DNA from: an uncultured Paracoccaceae bacterium
GTDB taxonomy: Bacteria > Pseudomonadota > Alphaproteobacteria > Rhodobacterales > Rhodobacteraceae
Assembly (NCBI GenBank): GCA_947496535.1
Contig: CANMDE010000005.1
Location: 1 to 64,000 of the forward strand
Reading direction: 5' to 3'
DNA length: 64,000 nucleotides
Made by a program: the position numbers and the translations under genes. The notes beneath the pieces are model-generated. The model ran no database searches and was not told where the DNA came from. It worked only from the letters and a program-made list of their open reading frames with translations. Each line of letters starts with the position of its first letter. Positions within the stretch are counted from its first letter, which is position 1. Of this stretch, positions 24,603 to 33,822 are shown in pieces.

Positions 24603-25835
24603 ATGGCTGATGTAATGATGACCGCTGCCGACAGAGCCGCAGCAAACGACAATATACTGAGCTTCACAGTGCCACTGACAGGTTTGCTGGGCGCTGTTCT
24701 GGGTGTGCTGGGCGGGCAGGCGGCAGGTCTGGGTGTTTTGGCTGGATTCATCGCTGGCGGCGTACTGGCGGGGGCTTTGGCTTTCATCCTTGCGACCTAT
24801 CTGCAAAAGCGCCTGGGCCGCTGGACCGCTCTTGGTGTTTGCGGTGCTTTGGGTTTGTTGATGGGTGGGCTGGCGGGGCTTTTGGCCGGCCTGATTGTGG
24901 GGGCACTGGTCGGCTGGTGCGCCTACTGGCTGCATAGTGGTGCCTATAGGGCGGGTGTCCCGCCATATGCCACAACCGGACAGGTTCTTTGGCATAACAC
25001 GTTCCGATTCATCTGTGGGCTGATATTTTTCTTTTTGATTGCACCCATCATGACGATCATTCCTTTGTCGTTCAACGCGCAGGACTTCCTTACTTTTACG
25101 CCCAAGATGCTCGCGCTTGATCCCGAAGGATATTCGCTGAAGCATTACCGGGATTTTCTGACCAATGATGAGTGGCTGCAGCCGCTCAAAAATTCGCTGA
25201 TTATTGCGCCCATTGCGACGTTGATTTCGGTGTCTTTGGGGACACTGGCCGCCATCGGGCTTAGCCAAAGCCACGTGCCGTTCCGCCGTGCGATCATGGC
25301 TATCCTGATTTCACCCATGATCGTACCTTTGATCATTTCGGCCACGGGTATGTTCTTCTTCTACAGTCAGATGGGACTTTGGATGGAAAACACCTTTGGG
25401 ATGTCGAAGTCTTTGTCGGGGTATATCAAAGTGATCCTGGCCCATGCTGCATTGGGTATTCCATTTGTGATCATTACCGTCACCGCGACACTTGTGGGAT
25501 TTGATAAATCACTGACGCGTGCAGCTGCCAATATGGGAGCCAATCCGACGACGACGTTTTTCCGGGTGCAGATGCCGCTGATCCTGCCGGGGGTGATTTC
25601 GGGGGGACTGTTTGCCTTTATCACGTCGTTTGATGAGGTTGTCGTTGTTCTGTTTGTGGGGGCTGCCGCCCAGCAGACATTGCCTTGGCAGATGTTTACA
25701 GGACTGCGAGAGCAGATCAGCCCGACGATCCTAGCTGTGGCGACGATTTTGGTCGCCTTCTCTATCTTGCTGCTGACAACGGTTGAGCTGCTGCGTCGCC
25801 GGTCAGAGCGGTTGCGGGGCATGTCGCCCGGCTAG
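24603..25835 (+). CDS. ABC transporter permease (PotC-like) with N-terminal membrane extension
   Basis: A 410-residue permease. Residues about 20-108 form an extra Gly/Ala/Leu-rich hydrophobic region with three to four helices (LLGAVLGVLGGQ, GVLAGALAFILAT, LGLLMGGLAGLLAGLIVGAL), which normal PotC (about 260-290 residues) lacks. The conserved core runs from about 135 to 400 with the EAA motif AAANMGANPTTTFFRVQMPLI near 300. It partners the PotB-like permease. The extension's sequence looks like a glycine-zipper membrane domain. A short terminator follows the stop. Confidence 0.88.
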   Translation: MADVMMTAADRAAANDNILSFTVPLTGLLGAVLGVLGGQAAGLGVLAGFIAGGVLAGALAFILATYLQKRLGRWTALGVCGALGLLMGGLAGLLAGLIVGALVGWCAYWLHSGAYRAGVPPYATTGQVLWHNTFRFICGLIFFFLIAPIMTIIPLSFNAQDFLTFTPKMLALDPEGYSLKHYRDFLTNDEWLQPLKNSLIIAPIATLISVSLGTLAAIGLSQSHVPFRRAIMAILISPMIVPLIISATGMFFFYSQMGLWMENTFGMSKSLSGYIKVILAHAALGIPFVIITVTATLVGFDKSLTRAAANMGANPTTTFFRVQMPLILPGVISGGLFAFITSFDEVVVVLFVGAAAQQTLPWQMFTGLREQISPTILAVATILVAFSILLLTTVELLRRRSERLRGMSPG

Positions 25836-25841
25836 GCATAC

Positions 25842-25860
25842 GCGCCTTTCGGGCGTTTTC
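25842..25860 (+). terminator. Intrinsic terminator of the polyamine-type ABC operon
   Basis: GCGCC-TTTC-GGGCG (25842-25855) hairpin followed by TTTTC, beginning 7 bases after the TAG of the PotC-like gene. Confidence 0.65.
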
Positions 25861-26014
25861 CTGTCGCTCATACATCCAGTGCGAGTGTTACCCTAGGGCA
25901 CACCTATACTTTTGGATAGGGTGCTGAATTCGTGCCATATTTCCGAACTTTATCTTTGTTTAACGGCAAAGAAATAGCCTTTTTGGCGACGTGAAGTTGG
26001 AAGTAAAGAGTGCG

Positions 26015-27049
26015 ATGCCGTACGACATTTATATCCTGGATAAGAACGATATTACCGTCACCGGTAGTACACCAGCGAGCAGTGAGCTTGACGGTGTTAC
26101 CCAGGGTGACGGCTCCCATTTGGTCGGCTCTGTTATCACGTTGAACAACAACAGTTGGGTGCCTATCAGCATTGATGATGATGACACCGACTTTGAGGAT
26201 AATGGCGGCGCCGGCCAACACCTGAATGGTGCGCAGGAAATCAACGGTGTTACCTATGCCGATGGCACGACGGTTGAGACTGAATATGGTTTGATTCTGG
26301 AGGACCCTGACGGGAACCAGTATCAGGTTCTGGCCATTAATGTGAACAATAGCTCGCCCAGTTATGGGACCGTCGAAGGGATGGCATTTATTGGTGGGCC
26401 GGGTGGTTTTCCCCCGGTAGGCGTGCCTTTGACCGTCGTTGTCGCCCAGGAATTTCCGGTCTTTGACGAAAGCCTTTATGCGACACCGATATGCTTTGCC
26501 GCCGGAACACTGATTGAAACGAGAGATGGTCCGCGCCCTATTGAAGACATTGCGGTGGGTGATCTGGTGCGGACCCAAGATGCGGGATATCAACCCGTTC
26601 GTTGGCACGCTTGCCGGACGTTTGAAGCAACTGGCAAGCAGGCTCCGATCGTGTTTGAAACAGGTACGATTGGCAATGACAGGCCTTTGCGGCTGTCGCC
26701 CCAGCACCGGGTTGTTGTCGATGACTGGCGGGCCGAGCTTTATGCCGGGGAGGATGCGGTGTTGGTCCCCGCCAAGGCCTTTGTCAACGGTGACACGATC
26801 ACGCAGCAATGCGGCGGTACGGTGACCTATCACCACATCATGTTCGACAGCCACCAGATCATTTATTCCGAGGGTGTCGCGACAGAAAGTTTCTACCCCG
26901 GTGCAGTCGGTATGTCAGGGTTGGAAGACGCCGTGCGTGATGAGTTGCTGACCTTGTTCCCGGAACTGGCGCAGGACGGTGTGCCTTACGGATCGGAGGC
27001 GTGTCCAGATCTGCGCGGTGCAGAGGCTTCTGCGCTACTGGCCGCTTAG
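26015..27049 (+). CDS. Hint-domain-containing protein
   Basis: A 344-residue protein. The N-terminal part (about 1-150) is an acidic, Asn/Asp/Gly-rich region without known fold. Residues about 155-290 form a Hint (hedgehog/intein-type) domain: CFAAGTLIETRDGPRPIEDI with the nucleophile Cys, VGDLVRTQDAGYQPVRW, LRLSPQHRVVV with the block-B-like His, and a C-terminal HHIMFDSHQIIYSEG. Stand-alone Hint proteins are common in Rhodobacteraceae; their role (autoprocessing of the N-terminal part) is inferred. There is no leader peptide. The start ATG at 26015 is chosen over a GTG at 25991; the ribosome site is weak for both. It is monocistronic. Confidence 0.82.
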   Translation: MPYDIYILDKNDITVTGSTPASSELDGVTQGDGSHLVGSVITLNNNSWVPISIDDDDTDFEDNGGAGQHLNGAQEINGVTYADGTTVETEYGLILEDPDGNQYQVLAINVNNSSPSYGTVEGMAFIGGPGGFPPVGVPLTVVVAQEFPVFDESLYATPICFAAGTLIETRDGPRPIEDIAVGDLVRTQDAGYQPVRWHACRTFEATGKQAPIVFETGTIGNDRPLRLSPQHRVVVDDWRAELYAGEDAVLVPAKAFVNGDTITQQCGGTVTYHHIMFDSHQIIYSEGVATESFYPGAVGMSGLEDAVRDELLTLFPELAQDGVPYGSEACPDLRGAEASALLAA

Positions 27050-27090
27050 ATCGTTTGTTGTTTCATGCCGGATGTAACGCGCAACAGCAT

Positions 27091-28020
27091 TTAGGGCAGG
27101 ATAGCCAGCCAGCACCAGATAGTCAGGATCGAAAGTGCCGTCCCTGCCAGTACTGATGAGGCTGCGACACGTCGCGCTTTGCCGTACATGTTGGCGAAGA
27201 CATATGCGTTGATCCCCGGTGCCATCGCTGCCGTCAATACGCCGGAACGGGTCTCGGCGATGCTGAGCCCGTTCAGATGCGTCATGCCCAAGACAATGGC
27301 CGGGTGCATGATCAGCGAGATTATTACGACAAACAGAATGGCCTTGATATCGCCTTCGGGACGGTAACGATAAAGTACACCGCCAAGGCCGAACAGAGCT
27401 GCGGGAAGTGCCGTACGGATGATCAGGTCAAGCGCATCGTTCAGGACGTGGGGCAGGGTGATGCCGCTGAGATTGACAGCGAACCCTAGCATGATGCCCA
27501 GGATCAGTGCGTTCTTGAACATGGCTGCGAGCACTTTGCGGGGTAGATTGGCGATGCTGCCGCCCCGATTGCGCGCAATCTCCATCGCGGTGATGCCGAC
27601 GGCGTAGCAGAACGGCGAATGGAGCGCGATGATGGCGTAGTTGGCTTCGAGGGCGCCCGCGCCATAGGCCCGTTCGGTGATCGGCAGGCCGAGCAGGAGT
27701 GAGTTGGAAAAAAGGCAGCAGAAGCCGATGGCTACGCTTTCCTCCCAATCTCGTTTGAAAATGTAGCGCCCGCCCAGAAGCCCGATTGCAAAACAGGTCA
27801 GTGCCCCTGTGTAAAAGGACCCGAGCAGTGCCAGATCGAAGTGCTGGCCAAGATCCAGCGTCGATATGGCCCGGAAGAGAAGGCAGGGAATGGCGAAGCC
27901 CTGGGTGAAGGTCATCAGCCCGTCTGCGACGCTGTCGCTGAAATAACTTTTCCAGACCGCCAGATAGCCAAAGCCGATGACAAGGAAGACCGGCAGTATC
28001 ACGTCGATCAGGGCGGTCAT
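27091..28020 (-). CDS. Auxin efflux carrier (AEC) family transporter
   Basis: A 309-residue inner-membrane protein with about ten hydrophobic helices. AEC-type features are the N-terminal VILPVFLVIGFGYLA, a half-way break near residues 145-165, and GINAYVFANMYGKA near the C-terminus, which resembles the family's AxNxxxxA segment. Bacterial members export or import small carboxylates such as malate or malonate. It is separated by 66 bases from the MBL hydrolase gene downstream of it on the map and could be transcribed with it, or alone. The substrate is unknown. Confidence 0.85.
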   Translation of the reverse strand: MTALIDVILPVFLVIGFGYLAVWKSYFSDSVADGLMTFTQGFAIPCLLFRAISTLDLGQHFDLALLGSFYTGALTCFAIGLLGGRYIFKRDWEESVAIGFCCLFSNSLLLGLPITERAYGAGALEANYAIIALHSPFCYAVGITAMEIARNRGGSIANLPRKVLAAMFKNALILGIMLGFAVNLSGITLPHVLNDALDLIIRTALPAALFGLGGVLYRYRPEGDIKAILFVVIISLIMHPAIVLGMTHLNGLSIAETRSGVLTAAMAPGINAYVFANMYGKARRVAASSVLAGTALSILTIWCWLAILP

Positions 28021-28086
28021 GAATGAGCGGCTGCGCCGCGCGACATTATGTGTGCCTCCGGCGGAGGTATTTGGGAACAGAAGAAG

Positions 28087-28887
28087 TCATGCCGGGAAGG
28101 TGAGGGTAAGACCGTCATAGGCCGGTTGAATATGGTCGGGGGTTTCGGCGGCGACGGTCGCATAATCGAGGTCGTTGTGCATGTTGGTCAGGATTGCCTG
28201 TTTCGGCTTGGTTTTTTTGATCCAGCCCAGTGTCTTTTCGAGATGTGCATGTGTTGGGTGTGGGTCGCGCCGAAGCGCGTCAACAATCCAGCAGTCGAGA
28301 TTTTGAAGTTGTGTCCATGCCGGTTCGGGGATGTCAGAGACGTCCGGCAGGTAGGCCACATTGCCAAACCGAAAGCCGAGCGCGTCGATAGACCCGTGTT
28401 GAACCTCGAACGGTGTCAGGATGATCGGGCCGCCGGGGCCGTCGATCGTGACATCCCCGTCGATCGTGTTCAATTCGCAAATCGGGGGGTAGAGAGAGCC
28501 TCTGGGCTGCGCAAAGGCGTAGCCGAAGCGGTTCAGGAGCGCGTTGCTGGTGTCCCCATCGGCCCAGACCTGCAGCCGTTCCCGCATGTTGAACACGATC
28601 ATGCGCAGATCGTCGATGCCGTGCACGTGATCCGCGTGGGCGTGGGTATAGACGACGGCGTTCAGCTCGCCCACCTCTGCATCAAGCAGCTGGCTGCGCA
28701 GGTCCGGCGATGTGTCGATCAGGACGCGGGTCTTGCCGTCGGTGCTTTCCCGGGTGATCAGTAGCGAGCAGCGCCTACGTTTATTTTTGGGATTGGTCGG
28801 ATCGCAGGCACCCCAAAGCCCCCCGAGCCGGGGCACGCCGCCGGAGGAGCCGCAGCCGAGGATGGTGAAGGTGAGTGTGTCGCTCAT
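28087..28887 (-). CDS. MBL-fold metallohydrolase (PhnP-like)
   Basis: A 266-residue metallo-beta-lactamase-fold protein with the leading GCGSSGGVPRLGG motif of PhnP/RNase Z-like phosphodiesterases. The metal motif is THAHADHVHGIDD (HxHxDH near residue 80); further ligands are probably in LPDVSDIPE and the His-rich HPTHAHLEKTLG near 215. It is the last gene of the SPOR/dacA/tmk/holB/tatD cluster and its start overlaps the TatD stop by four bases. It may be a cyclic phosphodiesterase; the cluster suggests a nucleotide or DNA role. Confidence 0.88.
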   Translation of the reverse strand: MSDTLTFTILGCGSSGGVPRLGGLWGACDPTNPKNKRRRCSLLITRESTDGKTRVLIDTSPDLRSQLLDAEVGELNAVVYTHAHADHVHGIDDLRMIVFNMRERLQVWADGDTSNALLNRFGYAFAQPRGSLYPPICELNTIDGDVTIDGPGGPIILTPFEVQHGSIDALGFRFGNVAYLPDVSDIPEPAWTQLQNLDCWIVDALRRDPHPTHAHLEKTLGWIKKTKPKQAILTNMHNDLDYATVAAETPDHIQPAYDGLTLTFPA

Positions 28888-29672
28888 CCCTTTGCCTTCC
28901 AGAAGAGGCGGTCAAAATTGGCGGTGGTTTGAGCGGCGAAGTCTTCGTAGCTGAGCTTGAAGAGGTCCGCGCCAACCTTTGCGGTGTGTGCCGTGTAGGC
29001 GGGTTCATTGCGCTTGCCACGGTGTGGTGGTGGGGCAAGGTAGGGGCTGTCGGTTTCCACCAGTATTCGGTCGATGGGGGCGGCGGCAAAGATATCGCGC
29101 AGTTCCTGAGATTTTGGGAAGGCCGCGATGCCGGACATAGACAGGTAGAAGCCGAGGCCAAGGGCCTTTTCCGCGAGCGCGGCACTGCTGGAGAAGCAGT
29201 GCATGACGCAGCTATAGGCCCCATTGGCGTGCTCTTCGCTGAGGATATCGGCCATGTCTTCATCGGCTGCACGCGCGTGGATGATCAGTGGCAGTTTGGT
29301 TTCGCGTGCCGCTGCGATGTGGATGCGCAGCGACTGCTGTTGGATGTCCTTGCTTTCGGCGGTGTAGTGATAGTCGAGGCCGCTTTCGCCGATACCGACG
29401 AATTTTGGGTGATTTGCGAGGGCGATGAGTTCGTCCACGGTTGCGAGCGGCTCGTCCGCCACGCTCATCGGGTGGGTGCCCGCAGCATAGAAGACGGGGG
29501 CATGCGCCTCGGCGATGGCCCGGACTTGCGGTTCCAGCCGGAGTTTGGTGCAGATCGTGACCATACGTTCGACCCCGGCATCCAGAGCCCGCTGGATCAC
29601 GGCGGGCCGTTCCTCGTCGAAATCGGGGAAGTCGAGATGGCAGTGGCTGTCGACGATTTTGGCTTGGGTCAT
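28884..29672 (-). CDS. TatD family deoxyribonuclease/hydrolase
   Basis: A 262-residue TIM-barrel metal-dependent hydrolase. Conserved ligands are visible: DSHCHLDF (HxH near 9-11), GESGLDYHY (Glu near 96), LIIHARAADED (His), MHCFS (His) and ETDSPYLAPPPHRGKRNEP (Asp near 205). TatD proteins are 3'-5' DNA exonucleases involved in repair. It lies between holB and the MBL gene, 8 bases after holB. Confidence 0.93.
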   Translation of the reverse strand: MTQAKIVDSHCHLDFPDFDEERPAVIQRALDAGVERMVTICTKLRLEPQVRAIAEAHAPVFYAAGTHPMSVADEPLATVDELIALANHPKFVGIGESGLDYHYTAESKDIQQQSLRIHIAAARETKLPLIIHARAADEDMADILSEEHANGAYSCVMHCFSSSAALAEKALGLGFYLSMSGIAAFPKSQELRDIFAAAPIDRILVETDSPYLAPPPHRGKRNEPAYTAHTAKVGADLFKLSYEDFAAQTTANFDRLFWKAKG

Positions 29673-29680
29673 GACCGCCT

Positions 29681-30787
29681 CTACGCTGCGGCCACGCCTT
29701 GTGCCGTCTCTTCGATCTTGAAGATCATATCAAGGATCAACGACGCAGGGTCAAGGTTCACCGCGCGCCCGTGGCGAGATCGGTTTGAAAGGTCCTGTTG
29801 CAGTTCGGCCCAACGGCGGGCCGCCCTGTCATCAGGTGATATGCGGGCGAGCAGGCGGGCCTCACCCGGTGCGCCTTGTGTGGTGGGTTCGCCCATCAGG
29901 CCTGCGCGTGCGGCGCGGGACAAGAACAGGTCGATGAGGTCGAGGGTCATACCAAAGCGGATTTCGGCCCCGCGCCCGGCGCAGCTTTCGGCGAGCTTCA
30001 GGGCCGCGAGGCGATTGATTTGGGGCAGACCGTCGAATGTTTTGACGATTTCGGCATAGAGCGGCAGCCCGTCGTGATTGAGAAGCCGGATCGCGTCGCC
30101 TGCAGAGCCACCTGCCAGCGTTGCAAGGCTTTCACTGTTGTCGGCAGGGTGTCCGGCCTGTTCGATGGCTTTTTGCAATTCGTCGCGGGAAAGAGTGCTG
30201 CAACGCAGTTCACGACAGCGCGACCGGATAGTGGGTAGCAGTCGTGACGGTTGGTGCGCGATGAGAAGGATCGTGGTATTGGCTGGAGGTTCTTCCAGCT
30301 CTTTCAGGATGGCGTTGGCGGCGTTGCGGTTTAGCTCGTCGGCCGCATCCACGATCACAACCCGGCGGCCGCCATCGGCGGCGGACATCTGGAAGAAGGT
30401 TTTCAGGCTGCGCACGGCATCGACCGTGATGTCGGTGCGCAGTTTCTTGGTGTCCGGGTTCCATGGACGTCTGATCAGGGCGAGACGTGGATGCGCACCA
30501 GATTGGATCAGCCGGGCGTCGGGGTGGTCCGGTTCAACCGCGAGGGTTGGGTCGCCGAAAAGGCCGGTGCCGGGGTCTGCAAGCAGAAAGCTGGCGATTT
30601 TCCAGGCCAGGGTGGCTTTGCCCACGCCACGCGGACCGGTGATGAGCCAGCCGGAATGCAGGCGACCGGCGCCGTAGGCCTCAAGGAAGTCACGTTCGGC
30701 CTTGGATTGGCCGTAGAGGATTGGCGTTTCGCGTGGATGTGGTGCACCTTCGATCCGGTCCGGTTCTGGGATGGCATCGTCGCTCAT
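29681..30787 (-). CDS. holB: DNA polymerase III delta' subunit
   Basis: A 368-residue clamp-loader subunit. It has the P-loop GPRGVGKATLAWKI near 52, a central IVDAADELNRNAANAILKELEEPP (RFC box-like; Walker B-equivalent) and SRCRELRC near 190. It helps load the beta sliding clamp at replication forks. Its start overlaps the tmk stop (ATGA-type, four bases), the usual tmk-holB arrangement in alphaproteobacteria. Confidence 0.93.
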   Translation of the reverse strand: MSDDAIPEPDRIEGAPHPRETPILYGQSKAERDFLEAYGAGRLHSGWLITGPRGVGKATLAWKIASFLLADPGTGLFGDPTLAVEPDHPDARLIQSGAHPRLALIRRPWNPDTKKLRTDITVDAVRSLKTFFQMSAADGGRRVVIVDAADELNRNAANAILKELEEPPANTTILLIAHQPSRLLPTIRSRCRELRCSTLSRDELQKAIEQAGHPADNSESLATLAGGSAGDAIRLLNHDGLPLYAEIVKTFDGLPQINRLAALKLAESCAGRGAEIRFGMTLDLIDLFLSRAARAGLMGEPTTQGAPGEARLLARISPDDRAARRWAELQQDLSNRSRHGRAVNLDPASLILDMIFKIEETAQGVAAA

Positions 30788-31392
30788 GCGTAAGCGGCGA
30801 TTTCGGAGGCGATCTGGTCTGGGGTACGATTGCCGTCAATCAGAACGCAGCGGTTTGGATGCGCATGTGCAAGTGCCAGAAAGCCATGGCGAAGAGTTTC
30901 CTGAAAGGGGAGGCCAAAATCCTCAAACCGGTCTTCGCCTGACTTGCGGGCAAGGCCGCGTTCCAGTGCAATGGCAGGGTCCATGTCGATGATGAATGTC
31001 AGGTCGGGTTCGCGTCCTATCATCAGCTTGTGAAGTTGGTCGACCATGCTTCGCAGGTCGCCGCGTGTGGCCCCTTGATAAACCCGGGTGCTGTCCGCGA
31101 AACGGTCGGAGATCACGGTTTTGCCTTGGGCGAGTGCCGGTTCAATGGTTTTTTCCAGGTGATCGCGGCGTGACGCGGTAAAGAGCAGGATTTCCGTTTC
31201 CGCAGACCAACGGTCTGGATCGCCGGTCAGAACGAGCTGGCGGATTTCTTCAGCTCCGGGGCTGCCTCCGGGTTCACGGGTCAGGACGACATCCTGACCT
31301 TGCGCCTGCAAATGCTTTGCGAAGCGTTTCGATTGGGTTGATTTGCCGGAGCCGTCAATGCCTTCGAAGGTGATAAAACGTGGTTTGTTCAT
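30784..31392 (-). CDS. tmk: Thymidylate kinase
   Basis: A 202-residue dTMP kinase with the P-loop FEGIDGSGKSTQSKRF. Further features are TREPGGSPGAEEIR (DR/E-P-G loop), DRFADSTRVYQGATRG and the LID-like ARKSGEDRFED. It phosphorylates dTMP to dTDP in the cytoplasm. The start MNKPRFITFEG at 31392 is used rather than a longer frame. It overlaps the dacA-like stop by four bases and holB by four bases, so the three genes are translationally coupled. Confidence 0.96.
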   Translation of the reverse strand: MNKPRFITFEGIDGSGKSTQSKRFAKHLQAQGQDVVLTREPGGSPGAEEIRQLVLTGDPDRWSAETEILLFTASRRDHLEKTIEPALAQGKTVISDRFADSTRVYQGATRGDLRSMVDQLHKLMIGREPDLTFIIDMDPAIALERGLARKSGEDRFEDFGLPFQETLRHGFLALAHAHPNRCVLIDGNRTPDQIASEIAAYA

Positions 31393-32573
31393 GCCTCTTC
31401 TGGCGTTTCGTCCATCGTTGTGCCGGTGCCAAACTTGCCCCACAAGACCGTCGCAGCGGTGCGTAGTCGGGTGGCAAAGCCACCGCGCGCGACGTCACTT
31501 TCAGCAATCAGTGGCACGCGCTTTTCAGGCAGACCGTCAAGTTTGATCACCAGCTCGCCCAATTCCTGCCCCGCAGCAATTGGTGCTTCAATCGGGCCGG
31601 TGTAGACGACTTCTGCGTTGACTTCGCCCTGGTTCAGGATCGGGACGAGAAGCGACATATCCTCGGCGACTGTCAGTCCGACGCTCGGGGTTTGGCCCAT
31701 CCAGACGTCGGCTTCAGCGATGCGGGTGCCGGACCGTGCGACGTCTTTCTGTGCAAATTGGCGAAATGCCCAGTTGACCAGTCTTTCGGATTCTTCAGCG
31801 CGTTTTTGTTGAGAGTCGATACCGGTGATTACAAAGATGACCCGTCGGTCGCCCTGTTTGGCTGAGCCGACAAGGCCGTAGCCGGCCTCTTGCGTGTGTC
31901 CGGTTTTCAGACCGTCTGCACCAATTCCCAGGTTTAGAAGTGGGTTTCTGTTGCGGCTGTTGGACGGCACGCGCCCATCAAAAGGGAATTCGGTTTCGGC
32001 GAAAAGCGGATAGTAGGTCGGGAAATCGGTAATGATGTGATTTGCCAGAATACCGAGGTCTTCCATCGACATCCGATGCCCGGCTGCGGGCCACCCATTG
32101 GCGTTGGTAAATGTGGAGTTCATCATGCCCATCTGCTGCGCCCGTTCCGTCATCATGCGTGCAAAGCCGCTTTCGGTGCCATCCGGCGATAGCGCTTCGG
32201 CCAACACTGTGCTTGCGTCGTTGCCGGAGAGAACAATCACGCCGCGCAAGAGATCTTCAACGCTGACCCGATCAGTGGTGTCCAGAAACATTGAAGAGCC
32301 GCCATAGCTGGCTGCATGGCTGGAGACGGGTAGAAGTTCATCGATTTGCAGACGACCATCTGCCACGGCTTCGAAAGTCATGTAGATCGTCATCAACTTG
32401 GACATGGACGCGGGCGGAAGTGGCTGATCTTCATTCTTGGCCAAAAGCACCGTGCCTGTGGTCTGGTCAAAGACATAGGCCGCTCTGGCTGTTGTCTCAA
32501 AGCTCTGGCCGGTGGCGGTTGTCGCCGCCAACATCAGGCCGATTGCTACAAGGCGCAATTTGGTCAAGATCAT
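31389..32573 (-). CDS. dacA: D-alanyl-D-alanine carboxypeptidase (PBP5/6 family)
   Basis: A 394-residue penicillin-binding protein. It has a Sec signal peptide (LRLVAIGLMLAATTATGQ, cleavage near residue 22). Catalytic motifs are PASMSKLMT (SxxK, near 60), LSGNDAST (SxN, near 120) and GLKTGHT (KTG). The C-terminal PBP5 domain begins near 285. It trims the pentapeptide of peptidoglycan in the periplasm. The start at 32573 (MILTKLRL) is chosen; an upstream in-frame extension overlaps the SPOR gene and is compositionally spurious. It lies 34 bases after the SPOR gene. Confidence 0.92.
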   Translation of the reverse strand: MILTKLRLVAIGLMLAATTATGQSFETTARAAYVFDQTTGTVLLAKNEDQPLPPASMSKLMTIYMTFEAVADGRLQIDELLPVSSHAASYGGSSMFLDTTDRVSVEDLLRGVIVLSGNDASTVLAEALSPDGTESGFARMMTERAQQMGMMNSTFTNANGWPAAGHRMSMEDLGILANHIITDFPTYYPLFAETEFPFDGRVPSNSRNRNPLLNLGIGADGLKTGHTQEAGYGLVGSAKQGDRRVIFVITGIDSQQKRAEESERLVNWAFRQFAQKDVARSGTRIAEADVWMGQTPSVGLTVAEDMSLLVPILNQGEVNAEVVYTGPIEAPIAAGQELGELVIKLDGLPEKRVPLIAESDVARGGFATRLRTAATVLWGKFGTGTTMDETPEEA

Positions 32574-32607
32574 CTTGCCTATCCTTTGTCCAAGCTCAGT
32601 TTGCGAC

Positions 32608-33600
32608 CTAACCTTCGACCACAAATGCATCCACATAGCCAAGTTCCTTGACCGAGGTGAGTGTTGTGTCGCGGGTTTCTTCGTCCTCGGTTGGACCAAC
32701 GACCACCCGCCAGACGGTTCGTCCGCCTGCCTGCTGAGTGATGACCGAAGCCGGGAAATCAGAGCCGCGGATTGTTTCCGCAGCGCTGTTTGCGTTTTCC
32801 TCGATACTGAAAATACCGACCTGGATATAGGTGCCGTCAGCCGGAATGGTTTGTTGTTCGGGCACTTCTGATGCTTCTGGCACTGCCGGTGCATCAGGGC
32901 TTGTCGCCGATATGGCGGCGGCTGCAGCTGCACCGACCGCTGCGGCTGAAGTGTCTGTCGCTGCATCAGTTGCCGCGTCTGTCGCAGCACCTGCTGCTCC
33001 AGTGGCGGCCTCGGCCGCCCCTTCCGTCGCTGCTGCTGCGCCGTCTACGGGATCAAGCGGTGTGGCCTCGATACCGCCGGGCGCCTCAAGATCGGCAATT
33101 ACGGGATTTTCAGCCGGTGGCGCTGGTTCTTCTACTTCTTCGCGTTCAAGCGCGATAACGCTTAGTTCTGCGGGCGCCCCGGCGAGCATTCCCAGTTCTT
33201 CCGCCGCATCCGATGAAACCTGGATTGTCGGTCCGGGGTTTTCGCGTTCCCGTCGGAAGAGGGCACCGACGACCGTTTGGTTATTTTCAGTATTGCGTAC
33301 AAGGACGCGCTGCGGATCGCTTACATCGGGGTGTGCGACCCAGATCCCGCCCAAAGATGGTCGACCGTCCCACAAGCCACGATCCGTGACGTCAAAGAGA
33401 TCCGGGCGCTCCACATCGCGGGAGCCTGCGTTTGACTGAACACGCGCTGGCCTGTTGATACTTGCCTCTGCCGCGTCTTCATCGCTACCCCCGCCAAGTG
33501 AAAATCCACCATCTTCGCCGCAAGCCGTCAGCCCAATCGCGGCGACGAACAGCAATGAAATGTGTTTCTTCCCGCGGTTTTTCAAACCCGTGCCCGTCAT
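32608..33600 (-). CDS. SPOR-domain lipoprotein, RlpA-related
   Basis: A 330-residue protein with a lipoprotein signal (SLLFVAAIGLTACGE; Cys near residue 27). A degenerate double-psi-barrel-like segment follows (about 80-145: PQRVLVRNTENNQTVVGALF and VSSDAAEELGMLAGAPAELSV), then an Ala-rich linker (about 175-245). The C-terminal SPOR domain (about 250-325: YIQVGIFSIEENANSAAETI) binds denuded glycan at the septum. This is the usual gene before dacA in Rhodobacteraceae. The barrel lacks clear RlpA lytic-transglycosylase residues, so it may be a binding rather than catalytic protein. Confidence 0.82.
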   Translation of the reverse strand: MTGTGLKNRGKKHISLLFVAAIGLTACGEDGGFSLGGGSDEDAAEASINRPARVQSNAGSRDVERPDLFDVTDRGLWDGRPSLGGIWVAHPDVSDPQRVLVRNTENNQTVVGALFRRERENPGPTIQVSSDAAEELGMLAGAPAELSVIALEREEVEEPAPPAENPVIADLEAPGGIEATPLDPVDGAAAATEGAAEAATGAAGAATDAATDAATDTSAAAVGAAAAAAISATSPDAPAVPEASEVPEQQTIPADGTYIQVGIFSIEENANSAAETIRGSDFPASVITQQAGGRTVWRVVVGPTEDEETRDTTLTSVKELGYVDAFVVEG

Positions 33601-33822
33601 GTTTGCCCCTTCGTTTCCGCCCCGAGAATGTCGGGGATGTGGCCTTTTGCAGCCACTTCTTTTGGCTCTTACGCTCGCAGATCGGCAAAGAACCGCGCTT
33701 CTTGGCGAACGATAGCGCCCGTGAGGTCATTTTGGAAGGCTGATCAGCAATTTGTCGGCGGATTTCCCCAAAGACGGAACCTGCTTTTCGAATCATAAAA
33801 TGGTCGCTAAGGACATCCCGTC

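Noticed and set aside
25904..26854. A 316-codon minus-strand frame antisense to the Hint gene
   Set aside because: The Hint motifs on the plus strand are unambiguous; the antisense frame has no recognisable domain.
28875..30059. A 394-codon plus-strand frame antisense to tatD and holB
   Set aside because: Both minus-strand genes have full catalytic motifs and coupled starts; the antisense frame is a GC-skew shadow.
32574..32990. N-terminal extension of the D-Ala-D-Ala carboxypeptidase
   Set aside because: It overlaps the SPOR gene in another frame, is Gln/Arg-rich, and the signal peptide begins at the ATG at 32573.
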